From Rugosimonospora acidiphila (lineage in GTDB: Bacteria; Actinomycetota; Actinomycetes; Mycobacteriales; Micromonosporaceae): a stretch of DNA of 64,000 nucleotides. The notes below the pieces were generated by a model that was given only the letters and a program-made list of their open reading frames with translations, had not been told where the DNA came from and did not search any database. Each line of letters opens with the position of its first letter. Within the stretch, counting starts at the first letter, position 1. Below, in pieces: positions 33,805 through 43,815 of the stretch. Both the position numbers and the translations under genes were made by a program. Location: positions 271,249 to 335,248 of the forward strand of contig NZ_BAABJQ010000008.1 of assembly GCF_039543385.1 (NCBI RefSeq), read 5' to 3'.

Positions 33805-34602
33805 ATGACTCACCCCCGCACCGGCAGCCCAATGACCCGCCTGATCCACCAACTCGGCACCGACTCCGCCTACGTGATCGTCGGTTTCCCCATCGCGCTG
33901 GTCGGTCTCATCGCGACGCTGCCGCTATTTGTCCTGGGTGTCGGCACGATAGTCACCGTGGTCGGCTTCCCGCTCATCGCCGGCGCACTGTTCGCCGCCC
34001 GACGGATCGCCGACCTCGCCCGGCTGCGACTGCGCGCGGTGACCCGCGAGCCGTCGCCCCGCCCGGCCTACCGCAGCGCCCCGGCGGGCTCGGGCTTCTG
34101 GCGGCGAATTTTCGCCCCGCTGCGCGACGTCCAATCCTGGCTCGACCTGATTCACGCGGTCTTCGGTTGGATCCTGAGCACCATCAGCTTCGTGTTCACG
34201 ATCGCCTGGTGGGCCGTCGCGCTCGGCGGCATCACGTCGGTCATCTGGGAGCGGTACATCCCGAACCCGACCGACGAACACGACCTCAACCATCTGCTTC
34301 GCATCTCCGACACGCTGTCCGGCCGGGTCGGGCTGTACACGGTCATCGGATTGTTCTTCATGATCACCCTGCCGCTGGTGGTCCGGGTGGCGGCGCTGGT
34401 ACCGGCGCACTTCGGCAGGGCGTTGCTGACCGGTATCGCCGAGGTACAGAACCGGATCAGCGGACTGGAACAGCAGCAGCGGGACTCGGCCGTGGCCGCC
34501 GAGTGGACCGCGCTGCACCGGCTGCAGCGCGAAATTCGCGAGGGACAGCAGCAGGCCCTGGCCGGCCTGCCACGGACCTCGGACGGGCACGCCAGCAGCT
34601 GA
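33805..34602 (+). CDS. Stand-alone sensor-domain membrane protein
   Basis: This 265-residue protein carries the sensor fold (PF13796-like) normally found at the N-terminus of actinobacterial histidine kinases: YVIVGFPIALVGLIATLPLFVLGVGTIVTVVGFPLIAGALFAARR, a cytoplasmic stretch, WLDLIHAVFGWILSTISFVFTIAWWAVALGG, and a last helix pair. Instead of a HisKA domain it ends in a coiled-coil of about 50 residues (GIAEVQNRISGLEQQQRD). A kinase partner is not next to it. It may act as a decoy or a modulator of a kinase elsewhere. Confidence 0.83.
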   Translation: MTHPRTGSPMTRLIHQLGTDSAYVIVGFPIALVGLIATLPLFVLGVGTIVTVVGFPLIAGALFAARRIADLARLRLRAVTREPSPRPAYRSAPAGSGFWRRIFAPLRDVQSWLDLIHAVFGWILSTISFVFTIAWWAVALGGITSVIWERYIPNPTDEHDLNHLLRISDTLSGRVGLYTVIGLFFMITLPLVVRVAALVPAHFGRALLTGIAEVQNRISGLEQQQRDSAVAAEWTALHRLQREIREGQQQALAGLPRTSDGHASS

Positions 34603-34651
34603 ACCCCATCACGCAGGCGGTCCGGCCGGCTCAGCGTTCCGGTGCCGGGGC

Positions 34652-35230
34652 CTATCGAGGTCGGTCTGACGACGCTCTGGCCGTAGCGCGCCACCAGTGG
34701 TGCGACGCCAGCGCGGCGAGCCCGGCGCCGGCGGCGTTGAGCAGTACGTCGTCCACAGAGGACACCCGGTCCAGCCGCAGGACGTACTGCGCGGCCTCGA
34801 CCAGCACCGAGCAGCCCGCCGCGAGCGCCAGGATCCGCGGCACCGATGCCAGCGCCGTGAACCGCAACGGCGCGAAGAACCCCAGCGCGGCGAACACCAG
34901 CAGGTTGCCGACGATCTGGACCGTCGCCGCCGCCGCACCATCATGCGTGAGGATCGTGAACAGGTCCCGCAGCGGTACCAGGCTCACCCGAGCGGGGACG
35001 GCGCCGGCCTGGCTGCCCGGCAACAGGATCATCCACACCCACGGCACCGTCCCGTAGACGATGCCGACCTCGGCCAGCGACCTCTGCCACGCCCACCCCG
35101 GCGTGGCGCCAGCGGCCCTCCGACGGCGCGCCAGAGCCCACGCCGCCAGCGCGGCCAACGGCAGCACAACGACCGTGATGACCACCACGCCGGTGAACGT
35201 GCCGAACCAGCCCTGCCACCCGTTGAGCAC
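34652..35230 (-). CDS. VanZ-like family membrane protein
   Basis: This 192-residue protein has five hydrophobic helices. The VanZ signature is visible in VGNLLVFAALGFFAPLRF, SVLVEAAQYVLRLDRVSSVDDVLLNAAGAGLAALA, with the conserved N-L-L-F-P-G-like and E-x-x-Q-x motifs. VanZ-like proteins give low-level teicoplanin resistance in enterococci, but most actinobacterial members have no known role. Confidence 0.88.
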   Translation of the reverse strand: MLNGWQGWFGTFTGVVVITVVVLPLAALAAWALARRRRAAGATPGWAWQRSLAEVGIVYGTVPWVWMILLPGSQAGAVPARVSLVPLRDLFTILTHDGAAAATVQIVGNLLVFAALGFFAPLRFTALASVPRILALAAGCSVLVEAAQYVLRLDRVSSVDDVLLNAAGAGLAALASHHWWRATARASSDRPR

Positions 35231-35264
35231 GCTACCTCCGCTGGCGCAGTCAGTTCTCGTTCCG

Positions 35265-35621
35265 TCAGGTCGTCTGGTGGTCTTCGCGCGCAGGGGCAGG
35301 GAAAGAGCGGAACTCGACCACGGTCAGTCCGACCGCTGTGGCCGCCGCTTCGGCCCGCACGCGCCACTGCGCGAGAACCTCGTCCGGCACGTCGACGCCT
35401 GAGTCCACGTCGAGGTTGATGCTCCAGTCGTCTTGCTTGTCTTCGTCCCGCCACAGGTCCAGGACCAGCCCGCCGGGAATCTCCCGGGTACCCAGGTGCG
35501 CGTCCTCGCGGTCGGTCAGCCGGCCCATCCGGCGCAGCTCCAGCCGCCCGCGCAGCTCGTCCAGGCCCGCCTGGTCCAGCCGACCGGCGAGGACCAACAA
35601 CCAGCGCCGCTTCGACCTCAT
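35265..35621 (-). CDS. Small soluble protein of unknown function
   Basis: This protein has 118 residues from ATG 35621, preceded by GGGGGG; ATG 35648 is an alternative. The sequence is WLLVLAGRLDQAGLDELRGRLELRRMGRLTDREDAHLGTREIPGGLVLDLWRDEDKQDDW followed by INLDVDSGVDVPDEVLAQW and a final strand. This suggests a small alpha/beta fold, possibly a degenerate immunity-type or DUF protein. I recognise no family. Confidence 0.6.
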   Translation of the reverse strand: MRSKRRWLLVLAGRLDQAGLDELRGRLELRRMGRLTDREDAHLGTREIPGGLVLDLWRDEDKQDDWSINLDVDSGVDVPDEVLAQWRVRAEAAATAVGLTVVEFRSFPAPAREDHQTT

Positions 35622-35893
35622 CGCGCCCCCCATCGTCTCCGGGCTCATTGCCACGCCCGGCCCTGAACGGTGCTGCGGCCCACTGCTCCGGCCCATGCGC
35701 CACGTACAGGAATACCTGCCCGCCGCCGGCGAGCACCACGAACTCTCGCTGCGTCAGACACCCTATCCCGGTCAGCGGAAAGGCCAGGACCCCTTGCGGG
35801 GCGGCCGGGCGGTGATGATGACGTCGAGTGTTGTGGTCTGCGGAGCGCGTGCCACTGGGGCGTGGGATTGCTGGAGTAACGGACACGGATCAA

Positions 35894-36532
35894 TTAGTCG
35901 TAGTGATCGGCCAGGCCGTGGCGGAGGACGGCGAAGGCGCGGCCGGCCGCCTCGACGGCGCCGGGATAGCGCTCCTGCGCGGTGGCGCCGGCCGCCAGGC
36001 AGCGGCGGTTGTCCTCGGCCAGGGTCCGGAGGATGGCGACGATCTGGCATGCGGCCAGCCGGGCGGTCCCCTCGACGGGCGAGGGGCAGGTCTTGTCCAG
36101 CGTCTCGGCGAGGGTCTGTTCAGCCTTGTTCTGGTAGAGCAGCAGCCGGCTCTGCAGTGACGGGGCCGATAGCACCATGTTGACGAAGGCGAGCGTGGGC
36201 GGACGGTCGTCGAGCCCGGTGACCGGGTCGCGGCGGGCCAGGCCGTCGAGGAAGTGATTGTGGAGCGCGTCGAGCGGGCTGCTGCCGGCCGCTCGGTCCG
36301 ACACGGTGCGCGCCGGTTCGTCGGCGTGGTCGGCGAAGGCGCCGATGACCAAATCTTCCTTGCTCGGGAAGTACTTGAAGAGGGTGCGCTTGGAGACCTC
36401 GGCCGCGGCGGCGATCTCATCGACGCCGACGGCATGGAAGCCGGCGGCAAGGAATAGGCGGGTCGCCGCGTCCTGGATCGCCTCGCGGGTGCGCTGCGCC
36501 TGCCGCTGCCGTAACCCGGGATGATCCGTCAT
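35894..36532 (-). CDS. TetR family transcriptional regulator
   Basis: This 212-residue repressor has the HTH RQRQAQRTREAIQDAATRLFLAAGFHAVGVDEIAAAAEVSKRTLFKYFPSKEDLV. The C-terminal domain is TetR-like (LAFVNMVLSAPSLQSRLLLYQNKAEQTLAETL). ATG 36532 is preferred to ATG 36547. It is divergent from an alpha/beta hydrolase with an operator between. Confidence 0.93.
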   Translation of the reverse strand: MTDHPGLRQRQAQRTREAIQDAATRLFLAAGFHAVGVDEIAAAAEVSKRTLFKYFPSKEDLVIGAFADHADEPARTVSDRAAGSSPLDALHNHFLDGLARRDPVTGLDDRPPTLAFVNMVLSAPSLQSRLLLYQNKAEQTLAETLDKTCPSPVEGTARLAACQIVAILRTLAEDNRRCLAAGATAQERYPGAVEAAGRAFAVLRHGLADHYD

Positions 36533-36542
36533 GCGGCTAGGG

Positions 36543-36574
36543 TACACTGGGTTGAAAAGTAGACCCGGTATACC
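36543..36574. promoter_or_regulatory. TetR operator in the TetR/hydrolase divergon
   Basis: TACACTGGGT (36543-36552) and ACCCGGTATA (36563-36572) are inverted with 8 of 10 pairs matching. GGTATACC (36567-36574) is itself palindromic. It lies 11-42 bases upstream of the TetR start and 14-45 bases upstream of the hydrolase start. Confidence 0.6.
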
Positions 36575-36587
36575 ATACGCTCACGGC

Positions 36588-37469
36588 ATGGCTGACTACC
36601 TGAAGGGAACTGTCCGCTCCGCGGACGGGACGACGATTGGTTACCGGCAGTACGGCAGCGGCCCTGGGCTGATCGTCGTGCACGGTGGGATGAAGGCGGG
36701 ACAGCACTTCTCGACGCTCGCTGCCGACCTCAGCGATCGATTCCAGGTGTACCTGCCGGACCGACGGGGGCGTGGACGCAGCGGATCGCACGGCACCGCC
36801 TTCGGGATGCAGCGCGAGGTCGAGGACCTCCAGGCGCTCGTCGCCGCCACAGGTGCCAGCCTCGTCTTCGGACACAGCTCCGGTGCGCTGGTCAGCCTGC
36901 GGGCCGCCTTGTCCATTCCCGCACTGGACCGCGTCGCTCTCTACGAGCCGCCGCTGCCGGTCCACGACTCGGTGCCGACGGAATGGCTGCCGCGCTTTGA
37001 CCGTGAGATCGCCGTCGGCAGGCGCTCCGCCGCGGCGGTCACGGCCTTGAAAGGATTGCGCACCGAGCCGACGTTCTCGCGGCTCCCGCGATGGCTGCTG
37101 ACCGGCGTCGGGGCAGTCGGCCTGCGTACCGAGCGCCCGCCCGACGACGAAGTGTCCATCGCCGAGCTGATCCCCACCATGCACTTCGACGTCCAGCTCA
37201 TCCGGGAGATGGCCGACACCGCATCGAAACACGCGACGCTGAAGGTGCCCGTCCTACTCCTGGGCGGCACCAGGAGCCCGGACTATCTCAGCGTCGCACT
37301 CCGCGAACTGGCATCCGTGCTCCCGCGCGCGCAGCGGGTCACCCTGCACGGACTCGACCACTCGGGCCCCGAAGACGACGGCAGCCCGCTGGTGGTGGCC
37401 CAGGTTCTGCGCGACTTCTTCACCGCACCACGAAGGCCCGACCATGAACGCCAGACCGTGAAGTCCTGA
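36588..37469 (+). CDS. Alpha/beta hydrolase
   Basis: This 293-residue hydrolase has VVHGG (oxyanion), LPDRRGRGRSG, the nucleophile elbow GHSSGA (Ser97) and catalytic His near residue 258 (GLDHSGPEDD). ATG 36588 follows the operator of the divergent TetR gene, which probably controls it. Substrate unknown; esterase or lactonase are common for this type. Confidence 0.9.
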   Translation: MADYLKGTVRSADGTTIGYRQYGSGPGLIVVHGGMKAGQHFSTLAADLSDRFQVYLPDRRGRGRSGSHGTAFGMQREVEDLQALVAATGASLVFGHSSGALVSLRAALSIPALDRVALYEPPLPVHDSVPTEWLPRFDREIAVGRRSAAAVTALKGLRTEPTFSRLPRWLLTGVGAVGLRTERPPDDEVSIAELIPTMHFDVQLIREMADTASKHATLKVPVLLLGGTRSPDYLSVALRELASVLPRAQRVTLHGLDHSGPEDDGSPLVVAQVLRDFFTAPRRPDHERQTVKS

Positions 37470-37519
37470 CCATGAGGGCCAGGGCGACGGGAGACGGTGA
37501 CGCCACAGTTGGCGTGGCG

Positions 37520-37553
37520 CGGGTGGTGGCGGACCCATACCCGCCACCACCCG
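37520..37553. terminator. Hairpin terminator between hydrolase and peptidase genes
   Basis: Perfect 13-bp arms (CGGGTGGTGGCGG and complement) surround an 8-base loop. It lies between two converging genes and can stop both. Confidence 0.75.
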
Positions 37554-37579
37554 ACCGCCAGCTTCGGCGAACGGACCGG

Positions 37580-40500
37580 TTATGCCGCGCGACCGTAGCC
37601 GTAGGCGTGGATGACGGTCAGTGTCACGGTGTTGCCCCGGCTGTCCGCGGCCGTGGCGCGCAACGACACGAACCCGCTGCCACCCGGGTCCGGTACCAGC
37701 GCCGCGCCGTTGCTCACCCTGACCGCCTTCCACGTGGCGCCGTCGTCGACCGACGCCTCGACCGTGAGCTTGGTGAGTTTGCCGACCGGTGCGCCGGCCT
37801 GTGGGATCGCCGCGACCGGCACCGCGACGACCCGGCCGGCCGGCGCGCTGTCGTCATCGTCGAGCGATGGGCTGAACCGGACCGTCCACAGCGGTAGTGC
37901 GGTCGGCCCGTTGGTGGGCGCGGAACCGAACGTCCAGGCGATGTCGGTCGTCGTCGACAGGACGAACGGTGCACCGCGCTCGGCGTGCAGCTCCAGCCGG
38001 TACGAGCCGTTCCCGTCGGGCATCGGCAGGGCGAGGCCGCGGTTCCCGTCAGCGCTGGCGATCTGGGTGCCGTCGCGGTACAGGGTGGCCGCGCTGGTGG
38101 AGCCGCTGGTATCGCCGGGGCGGCCGGCGCCGTCGCCGTAGAGCGGCACGTCCACCTGGAGCTGGTCGCCGGTACGGGTGATGCCCGCCGACATACCCAG
38201 GGCCGTCCTGGTGGGCAGCGACGGGGCGAACACGCCGGCGTTCCACCGCTCGTGGTAGGTGACCCCAGGCTGGTACGCGACGGGGTATTCCGGGGTGCTG
38301 TCCGCCGATGCCGCGCCGTCGGGGGAGGAACCGGAGAACTGCCCGGCCGACTCGATGCCGGGCCCGGCACTGTAGTACTCGGTGCGGTGCGACGGCAGAT
38401 CGACGGGCAGGAGGGGTCCGAAGTCTCCCACGCCGAGCGTCGAGGATCCGGTCATCACGCTGCGCATGCCGACCTCGCCGGGGAACGAACGATCCAGGTC
38501 CACCCGCACCCGGGCCAGGTCGTGGTCGGCCACGGTGCGCTGGTACCCATTGACCATCCGCCCGGTCACCGGGAAGAACAGCGAGTAGAGGTACGGGCTG
38601 TTGGCGGTGCCACCGTTGGCGTCGGCCTTCGCTCACTGGCCGGCGACGATGGAGAAGAACGCGTCGTCGGTGGTGTCGGGGCCGATCCGGCCGGCGAACA
38701 AGTCGTTGAAAGACGTGCCGAGCGCGATCTGCCCGGCCGTCCCCTGTGGACGGTCGGTGTACGAGGCCACCTCGGCGTACACCTGTTGCGCCGAGGGTTG
38801 GGGCACGGTCACCGACAGTGGGCGCGCGGTCCGGGCGTCGGCGACGATCGTCAGCGGCCGGTCGACGTCGAGGTCGGGCTGTGTCAGCAGGGTCGCGCTC
38901 ATGGTTGGCTTGCCGGAGCCGTCGGTGGCGTCCTCCGGGGTGAAAATGGTGCTGGACAGGGTGTAATGGCCCGTGGGCACCCGGAACGTGACGCTGTTGT
39001 TCGGGGCCTGGTCCAACCAGGTGAACTGCACCGTGGCGCTGTCGCGCTTGCTGAGCATGGTGGAGTAGCCCTGCGGTGCCGCGCCGTCGCGGTCCAGGTT
39101 CGTGATGGTCACGTCGTAGCTTTCGACCTCCTTGGTCACCGCCACCGGAGTGCGCACCACCGTGTCCCCGGCGGTGCCGGTCAGCCAGCCGCTGATGTAA
39201 CCGTCCGGGCCCGCGACGCGGGTGTCGACGGTGACGGTGGCCGTCGCGTCGCCGCCGGCCGGCACCACGACCGACGCGGGGCTGACCGTGAACAGCCCGG
39301 CGGGTGCCGGCGTCCCGTCCGGGTTGATGGCCGCCACCGCCAGGTTCAGAGCGACGTCTGTCGATCCGTCGTTGTGGTAGCTGACGGTGGAGTCGCGTGC
39401 GGCGTCGTCCTGGTGCGGCCACTCCTGCGTGCCGAATCCGATGCTGGCCGGCGTGCTGGTCAGCGACTGGGTGATGGCGCGGGCCACGTCGACCCGCCCG
39501 GCTCCCTGCGCGTACGACCCGTACGCCGGGTTCGGCTTGGCCGAAGCCATCAGCGCCGCTTTGAGCTTCTGCCCCGACCAGTCGGGATGCTGTTGGGCCA
39601 GGATGGCCGCGGCGCCGGCGACGTGGGGAGCCGCCATCGAGGTACCCGACAGGGTCGTGTACGGGTCACCGGGGTTGCCGGGAACCTGGGTCGCGTCCTT
39701 GCCCCGCGCCGCCGTGATGTTCACGCCCGGCGCGGCGAGGTCCGGCTTCAACCTGCCGTCGCCGGTCGGTCCGCGACGGGAGAAGTCGGCCAGTGCGTCC
39801 TGGTCGTCGACGGCACCGACGGTCAGCGCGTCGGCGGCTGTACCGGGCGACCCGATGGCACCCTCGGTCACGCCGTCGGCGTTGCCCGCGGCGACCACGA
39901 ACAGGGTGCCGTACTCGTCGCTGAGCGTCTGCACCGCCTGCTCGACCGGGTCCACCACAGTGGGATCGTCCTCGCCGTCCAGGCTGAGGTTGACGATCTT
40001 CGCGTGCTGGTCAGCCGCCGCCCACGTCATCCCGGCCAGCACCCAGGACTCGGCGCAGCCCCCGATGACGCAGACCTTGCCGTCGAGCAGCTTCGCGCCT
40101 GGCGCCACGCCCTTGTACTTGCCGTCCGACGCCGCGCCGGTGCTGGCGATGGTGGCCGCCACGTGCGTACCGTGGCCGGACAGGTCGGCGTCCGGCTCGG
40201 TGCCCTCGGTGAAGTTCCGCCGCCCGATCACCTGACCGGCCAGGTCGGGGTGGGTGTCGTCGATGCCGGTGTCCAGCACGGCAACGGTGGTACCCGCGCC
40301 GGTGTACCCGGCCGCCCACGCCGTCGGCGCGCCGATCTGCGGCACGCTTACGTCCAGGCTCGGCCGCAGCATCGCGTCCAGCCACACCTTGCTCACGTTC
40401 GAGCGCAGGGTGCGCGGGGCCGCTTCGCCACCGGTCAACGCCTGCCACGCCTGCGTCGCCGTGGCGTGCGGCTCGCGCACCGCGGCGCCGTTGACCGCCG

Positions 40501-40960
40501 GCAGGCTCACCGCCGCCGTCGTGCCGGTCACGGCGGCGGGTGCGCTGCGCGCCGCGGCGGTCGGCGCGCCGCCGGCCAGAATGAGGGGAAGCTGATCCTG
40601 GCTGTCGTAGCCCGCGGCCACCAGGCCGGTCACGTCGAACAGCCGCGGATCCAGGCGCCCGGCGGCCAACAACGGCCCCGCGTCGCTGGGCACCACGTGC
40701 ACGTCACCGCCGGCGGTCGTGACGCTGAAGGTGACACCGGCCCGGCCGGGAGCGGCCTGGGCCGAGACATCGTCGCCGGCAATCGTCACCCGGTCGCCCG
40801 TAACCAGGGTCACCGTGTGCGCCGCGCCGGTGCCGGGGGCGGTGCCGGCGCCGGGCCGCGGCGTGGCCGGGGTGGCACCCGCCGGCGCGGCGGCGGTGAT
40901 GACGGTCGCCGCCACCGCCGTCACCACCGTCAGCGCGATGGATGGTCGTCGGAACTGCAC
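37580..40960 (-). pseudogene. S8 (subtilisin) peptidase interrupted by one in-frame TGA
   Basis: The frame runs from ATG 40960 to 37580 (1,126 codons) apart from a single TGA at 38633-38635. The first part (775 residues) has a signal peptide (1-30), an inhibitor-like prodomain to about 200, and the catalytic triad Asp230 (AVLDTGIDD), His263 (SGHGTHVA) and Ser441 (GTSMAAPHVAGA). Fibronectin-type beta domains follow. After the stop the same frame reads AKADANGGTANSPYLYSLFF and continues for another 350 residues, showing it is one gene. The codon at the stop probably was TGG. The part before the TGA keeps a whole catalytic domain and may still be active. Confidence 0.82.
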
Positions 40961-41050
40961 GCGTACTCCTTCTCCTTGCTCCGGGTAGGTGGGTTCGCGA
41001 ACCTCTCACGCACCAGCGACGGCGGATGGTTGCATGCGATTTTGCCGAGG

Positions 41051-41440
41051 TCACCCGCGCGGCGTACCCGACGACCGACGGTTCAGTGTGGTGCCCTCGA
41101 TGTCGATGTGCGGTAGGAGTCGCGCGATCCACGCCGGCAGCCACCAGGCGGACTTGCCGAACAGCGTCATCACGGCTGGCACGAGGGCCATGCGCACGAT
41201 GAACGCGTCGGCGAGAATGCCGATGGCGAGGGCGAAGGCGATCGGCCGGATCGTCGCATCACCCTCGATCTCGCCGTTGCCGAATACCCCGACCATGATC
41301 AGAGCCGCGGCCACGACGGCCTTGGCCGCGTGCCGGAAGCCGCTGGCGACCGCGGTCCGGGCAGGCTCGCCGTGCGCGAACCGTTCACGCATGCCGGCCA
41401 CGAGGAACACCTTGTAGTCCATCGAGAGCCCGAGGAGCAC
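41051..41440 (-). pseudogene. MMPL-family transporter, C-terminal fragment
   Basis: About 129 residues match the end of an MMPL/RND lipid exporter: LLGLSMDYKVFLVAGMRERFAHGEPARTAVASGFRHAAKAVVAAALIMVGVF, then GILADAFIVRMALVPAVMTLFGKSAWWLP. A full MMPL protein is over 700 residues, so more than four-fifths is missing. Upstream DNA (41441-41711) shows no continuation. It is a decay product. Confidence 0.82.
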
Positions 41441-41711
41441 CCGGCCCGAAGCCGCGTGCCAAAAGGTCGCTGGCCTTGCGCTCGGTGGTCGAGCCGGATT
41501 GGGTACCGTCGTTGGTCAGGCCGAGCCGAAGGTGCGGCACGGGTACCGCGAGGTCACCGACTGCGGCGACCGCGGTCAGGGCCGCCCTGCTCAGGGCGGC
41601 GGCGGCCCGGCGGCGCAGGCCGACCGGGCGGGTGACGACCTTCCGGCGAGAGTCGTGGCACGGCGGCGGGGTGCCCCGGCACTCCGGGGTACCCCGCCCA
41701 CCGATGCCGGC

Positions 41712-43172
41712 TCAGCCGACGCTCAGCGTGTAAATGCCCTGGCCGTACCAGTAGGAGCTACCCGAGCTCTTGTAGGACGGGCCCGCGTACTTGAAGATCC
41801 CGCCCGGCACCACGTAGGCCGGGGCGTACACGTTGCCGGCGGGCAGGCCGCCGCCGGTGTTGTTGCCCGGGATGAGCTTGTTGTCGCCATAGGCGAACTT
41901 GCTGGCCGCCGTGACGAGGGTGGCGCCGGAGTTCAACGTCGTGCCCGACGCGACGGCGATGGCCCAGGACACCATCACCTCGTTACCGGTTGGCAGGAAC
42001 CGGAAGGACACGTGCCCGGTGATGCCGGCCGGGAAACTGCTGTACGTCGACCATCCGCCGGGCAGCGTGGTGTCCCCGCCGGTCTGCCCCGTGAAGTTGA
42101 AGATATTGCCGTTGTTGTTCGACGGGCTGAAGGTGTTGCCGGCCGCGCCGAAGTGCAGGGCGCCGTAGCAGCCGCTGATGGCGTTGTTCTTGCTCGTGCC
42201 GAACGCGATGGTCTGCGGCGTGTAGGACCCCGAGCCGCACTCCACGCCGATGTCCACCAGGCTGTCCACGATGCCGGAGTAGCTGGTGTAGCCGTTGACG
42301 CTCTGGGAACCGGTCAGCCGCAGGGCCGCCGAACTCACCGCGGTCTTGCTCGAACCGAAGTTGCCCCGGATCTTCAGCGAGCCGTTGGTGATGAACGCCC
42401 CGTTTCGGAACACCACCCCGTCGAAGCTCGCGTCCCACTGGTCAATGTAGATGTCCAGGTCGCAGCGCTCGAAGCTGCCGCTACTCGTGGTGGAGGTGCC
42501 GCTCGTCCAGTCGAAGACCACGTGGCTGGCGCAGTCCTGTGCGTAGATCCGGCCGAAGAGCTGCTCGGCCCAGTAGTAGTTGTTGTCGAAGTGGACGCCG
42601 ATGCTGCCGGCCTTCCTGAAGCTCTGCACGGTCAGGTCGACCTCGTACTGCAGCACGTCGCCCAGGTGCAGGCCGGTCGAGCCGGCTCCCGCGTTGGCCC
42701 CGTCGATCGTGAGCCCGGCGAAGCCGCCCCCGAACTTCGTCCTGGCGAGGTAGGTCGAGCTGTCGTAGACGCGGAAGCAGTCGCCGGTGCCGAAGAACGA
42801 GATGATGGTCGCCCAGGCGCCGTCGCCCACGAAGTAGACCGGCGCCGACACCGACGGCGCACAGGTCACCGTGCTCTCGATCTTGTAGTTGCCGGCCGGG
42901 ATGTAGACCACGCCGCCGCCGGCCTGGGTGACCGCCGCGACCGCCTCGTTGAAGGCATCGGCGGAGTCGTTCGCCCCCGTCGGGTCGGCGCCGTGGGCCG
43001 TGACGTTGACCCAGTCCGGGGTGGTCGTCGTCGCGGCGTCGGCCGGCGTCGCGCCGGTGGCCTCGGTGACCGCGACCGCGGCGCCGCCCGCGAGCAGTCC
43101 GGTCGCGCCCATCTTCAGCAAGGACCGGCGCGAAGACGGACGGCTGGGCCCGCCATGGAGGTTGGATGCCAA
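41712..43172 (-). CDS. Tat-exported pectate-lyase-like beta-helix protein
   Basis: This 486-residue protein starts at TTG 43172 with GAGGAG eight bases before. The twin-arginine signal is RPSSRRSLLKMGATGLLAGGAAVAV. The mature domain begins DWVNVTAHGADPTGANDSADAFNEAVAAV, the pectate_lyase_3 opening, then GGVVYIPAGNYKIE and beta-helix rungs. A C-terminal beta domain covers about residues 375-486. A GTG at 43205 could start it but has a poorer site. Likely extracellular polysaccharide binding or cleavage. Confidence 0.85.
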   Translation of the reverse strand: MASNLHGGPSRPSSRRSLLKMGATGLLAGGAAVAVTEATGATPADAATTTTPDWVNVTAHGADPTGANDSADAFNEAVAAVTQAGGGVVYIPAGNYKIESTVTCAPSVSAPVYFVGDGAWATIISFFGTGDCFRVYDSSTYLARTKFGGGFAGLTIDGANAGAGSTGLHLGDVLQYEVDLTVQSFRKAGSIGVHFDNNYYWAEQLFGRIYAQDCASHVVFDWTSGTSTTSSGSFERCDLDIYIDQWDASFDGVVFRNGAFITNGSLKIRGNFGSSKTAVSSAALRLTGSQSVNGYTSYSGIVDSLVDIGVECGSGSYTPQTIAFGTSKNNAISGCYGALHFGAAGNTFSPSNNNGNIFNFTGQTGGDTTLPGGWSTYSSFPAGITGHVSFRFLPTGNEVMVSWAIAVASGTTLNSGATLVTAASKFAYGDNKLIPGNNTGGGLPAGNVYAPAYVVPGGIFKYAGPSYKSSGSSYWYGQGIYTLSVG

Positions 43173-43541
43173 GGGAGATTCTCCTCGTAGGTGCGAGTCG
43201 GTCACTGCCGCCCCGCCCCACCGCTTCCGACAGCATCGGGGCCGGGGCCGACATGCTCGGCGCCCACTCAACACGGGCCAGCTACGGGCTGGCTATGGAA
43301 CAACTACGGGTGAGCCCGCGGGCCTTCACCACCACCGGCCGCCGGTGAGCGCGATGGCCCGACCGCAGACCAGCGCCCCGACTCTCGTCTCCACGGTGTC
43401 CTCGTCGGCTGGCTCACCACCTGGGCGGCCCGGTATCCGCCGCGCGAGGGCCCGCGAGCCTCGCTGATGCGGCCGCTGGCCGGATCCGGGCGCCAGTGGG
43501 TGGAGGCGGCCACCCTGCCACCCAGCAAGATCTATAGCCCT

Positions 43542-43577
43542 GCGCGACAGCGCCGCTGTTCGGCGGTGCTGTCGCGC
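43542..43577. repeat. Long GC-rich hairpin
   Basis: GCGCGACAGC (43542-43551) pairs with GCTGTCGCGC (43568-43577), and an inner CCG/CGG pairing extends the stem. It could be an inverted-repeat end or a terminator; no gene ends beside it. Confidence 0.5.
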
Positions 43578-43654
43578 CGCGGGATCGGGCGGAACGCTGT
43601 GGGATCAGGGGGACGCTGGGGATCGGGGGAATGTTGTGCCGGTGGCGAGGCCCT

Positions 43655-43815
43655 GAGGTCGAATCATCAGGGCGAGTCCGCTGAACGCTGCGGCGCCCCG
43701 CGAGGTTGGCGGGACGCCCAGATCCAGTTCGTAGTGCCCACGGCGGAGGTTCTTGAAAAGCGTGCCGGGCGATGATCACCCGGGCTGTGCGGTCGGGGCG
43801 CGGTCCGCGCCTCGC
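43655..43815 (-). pseudogene. Degraded DDE transposase C-terminus
   Basis: On the minus strand one frame reads DRTARVIIARHAF, and after a frameshift the next reads FKNLRRGHYELDLGVPPTSR then AAAFSGLALMI. The RTAxVI-xxHAF-QNLRRGHYEL pattern is typical of the end of DDE-type transposases in actinobacterial insertion sequences. The catalytic region is gone, so it is only a scar. Confidence 0.6.

Noticed and set aside
35650..35800. Minus-strand fragment reading LTQREFVVLAGGGQVFLYVA
   Set aside because: Protein-like for about 50 codons only, without start, stop context or known family.
37985..41116. Very long plus-strand open frame (over 1,000 codons)
   Set aside because: It is antisense to the subtilase gene. 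The translation is Arg/Gly/His-rich with no domains, as expected of a GC-rich shadow frame.
41499..43190. Long plus-strand frame of over 560 codons
   Set aside because: Antisense to the pectate-lyase-like gene, which has a Tat signal and family matches; the plus frame has none.
43542..43577. Terminal inverted repeat of an insertion sequence
   Set aside because: Both arms are together as a hairpin and no matching end is found on the far side of the transposase remnant.
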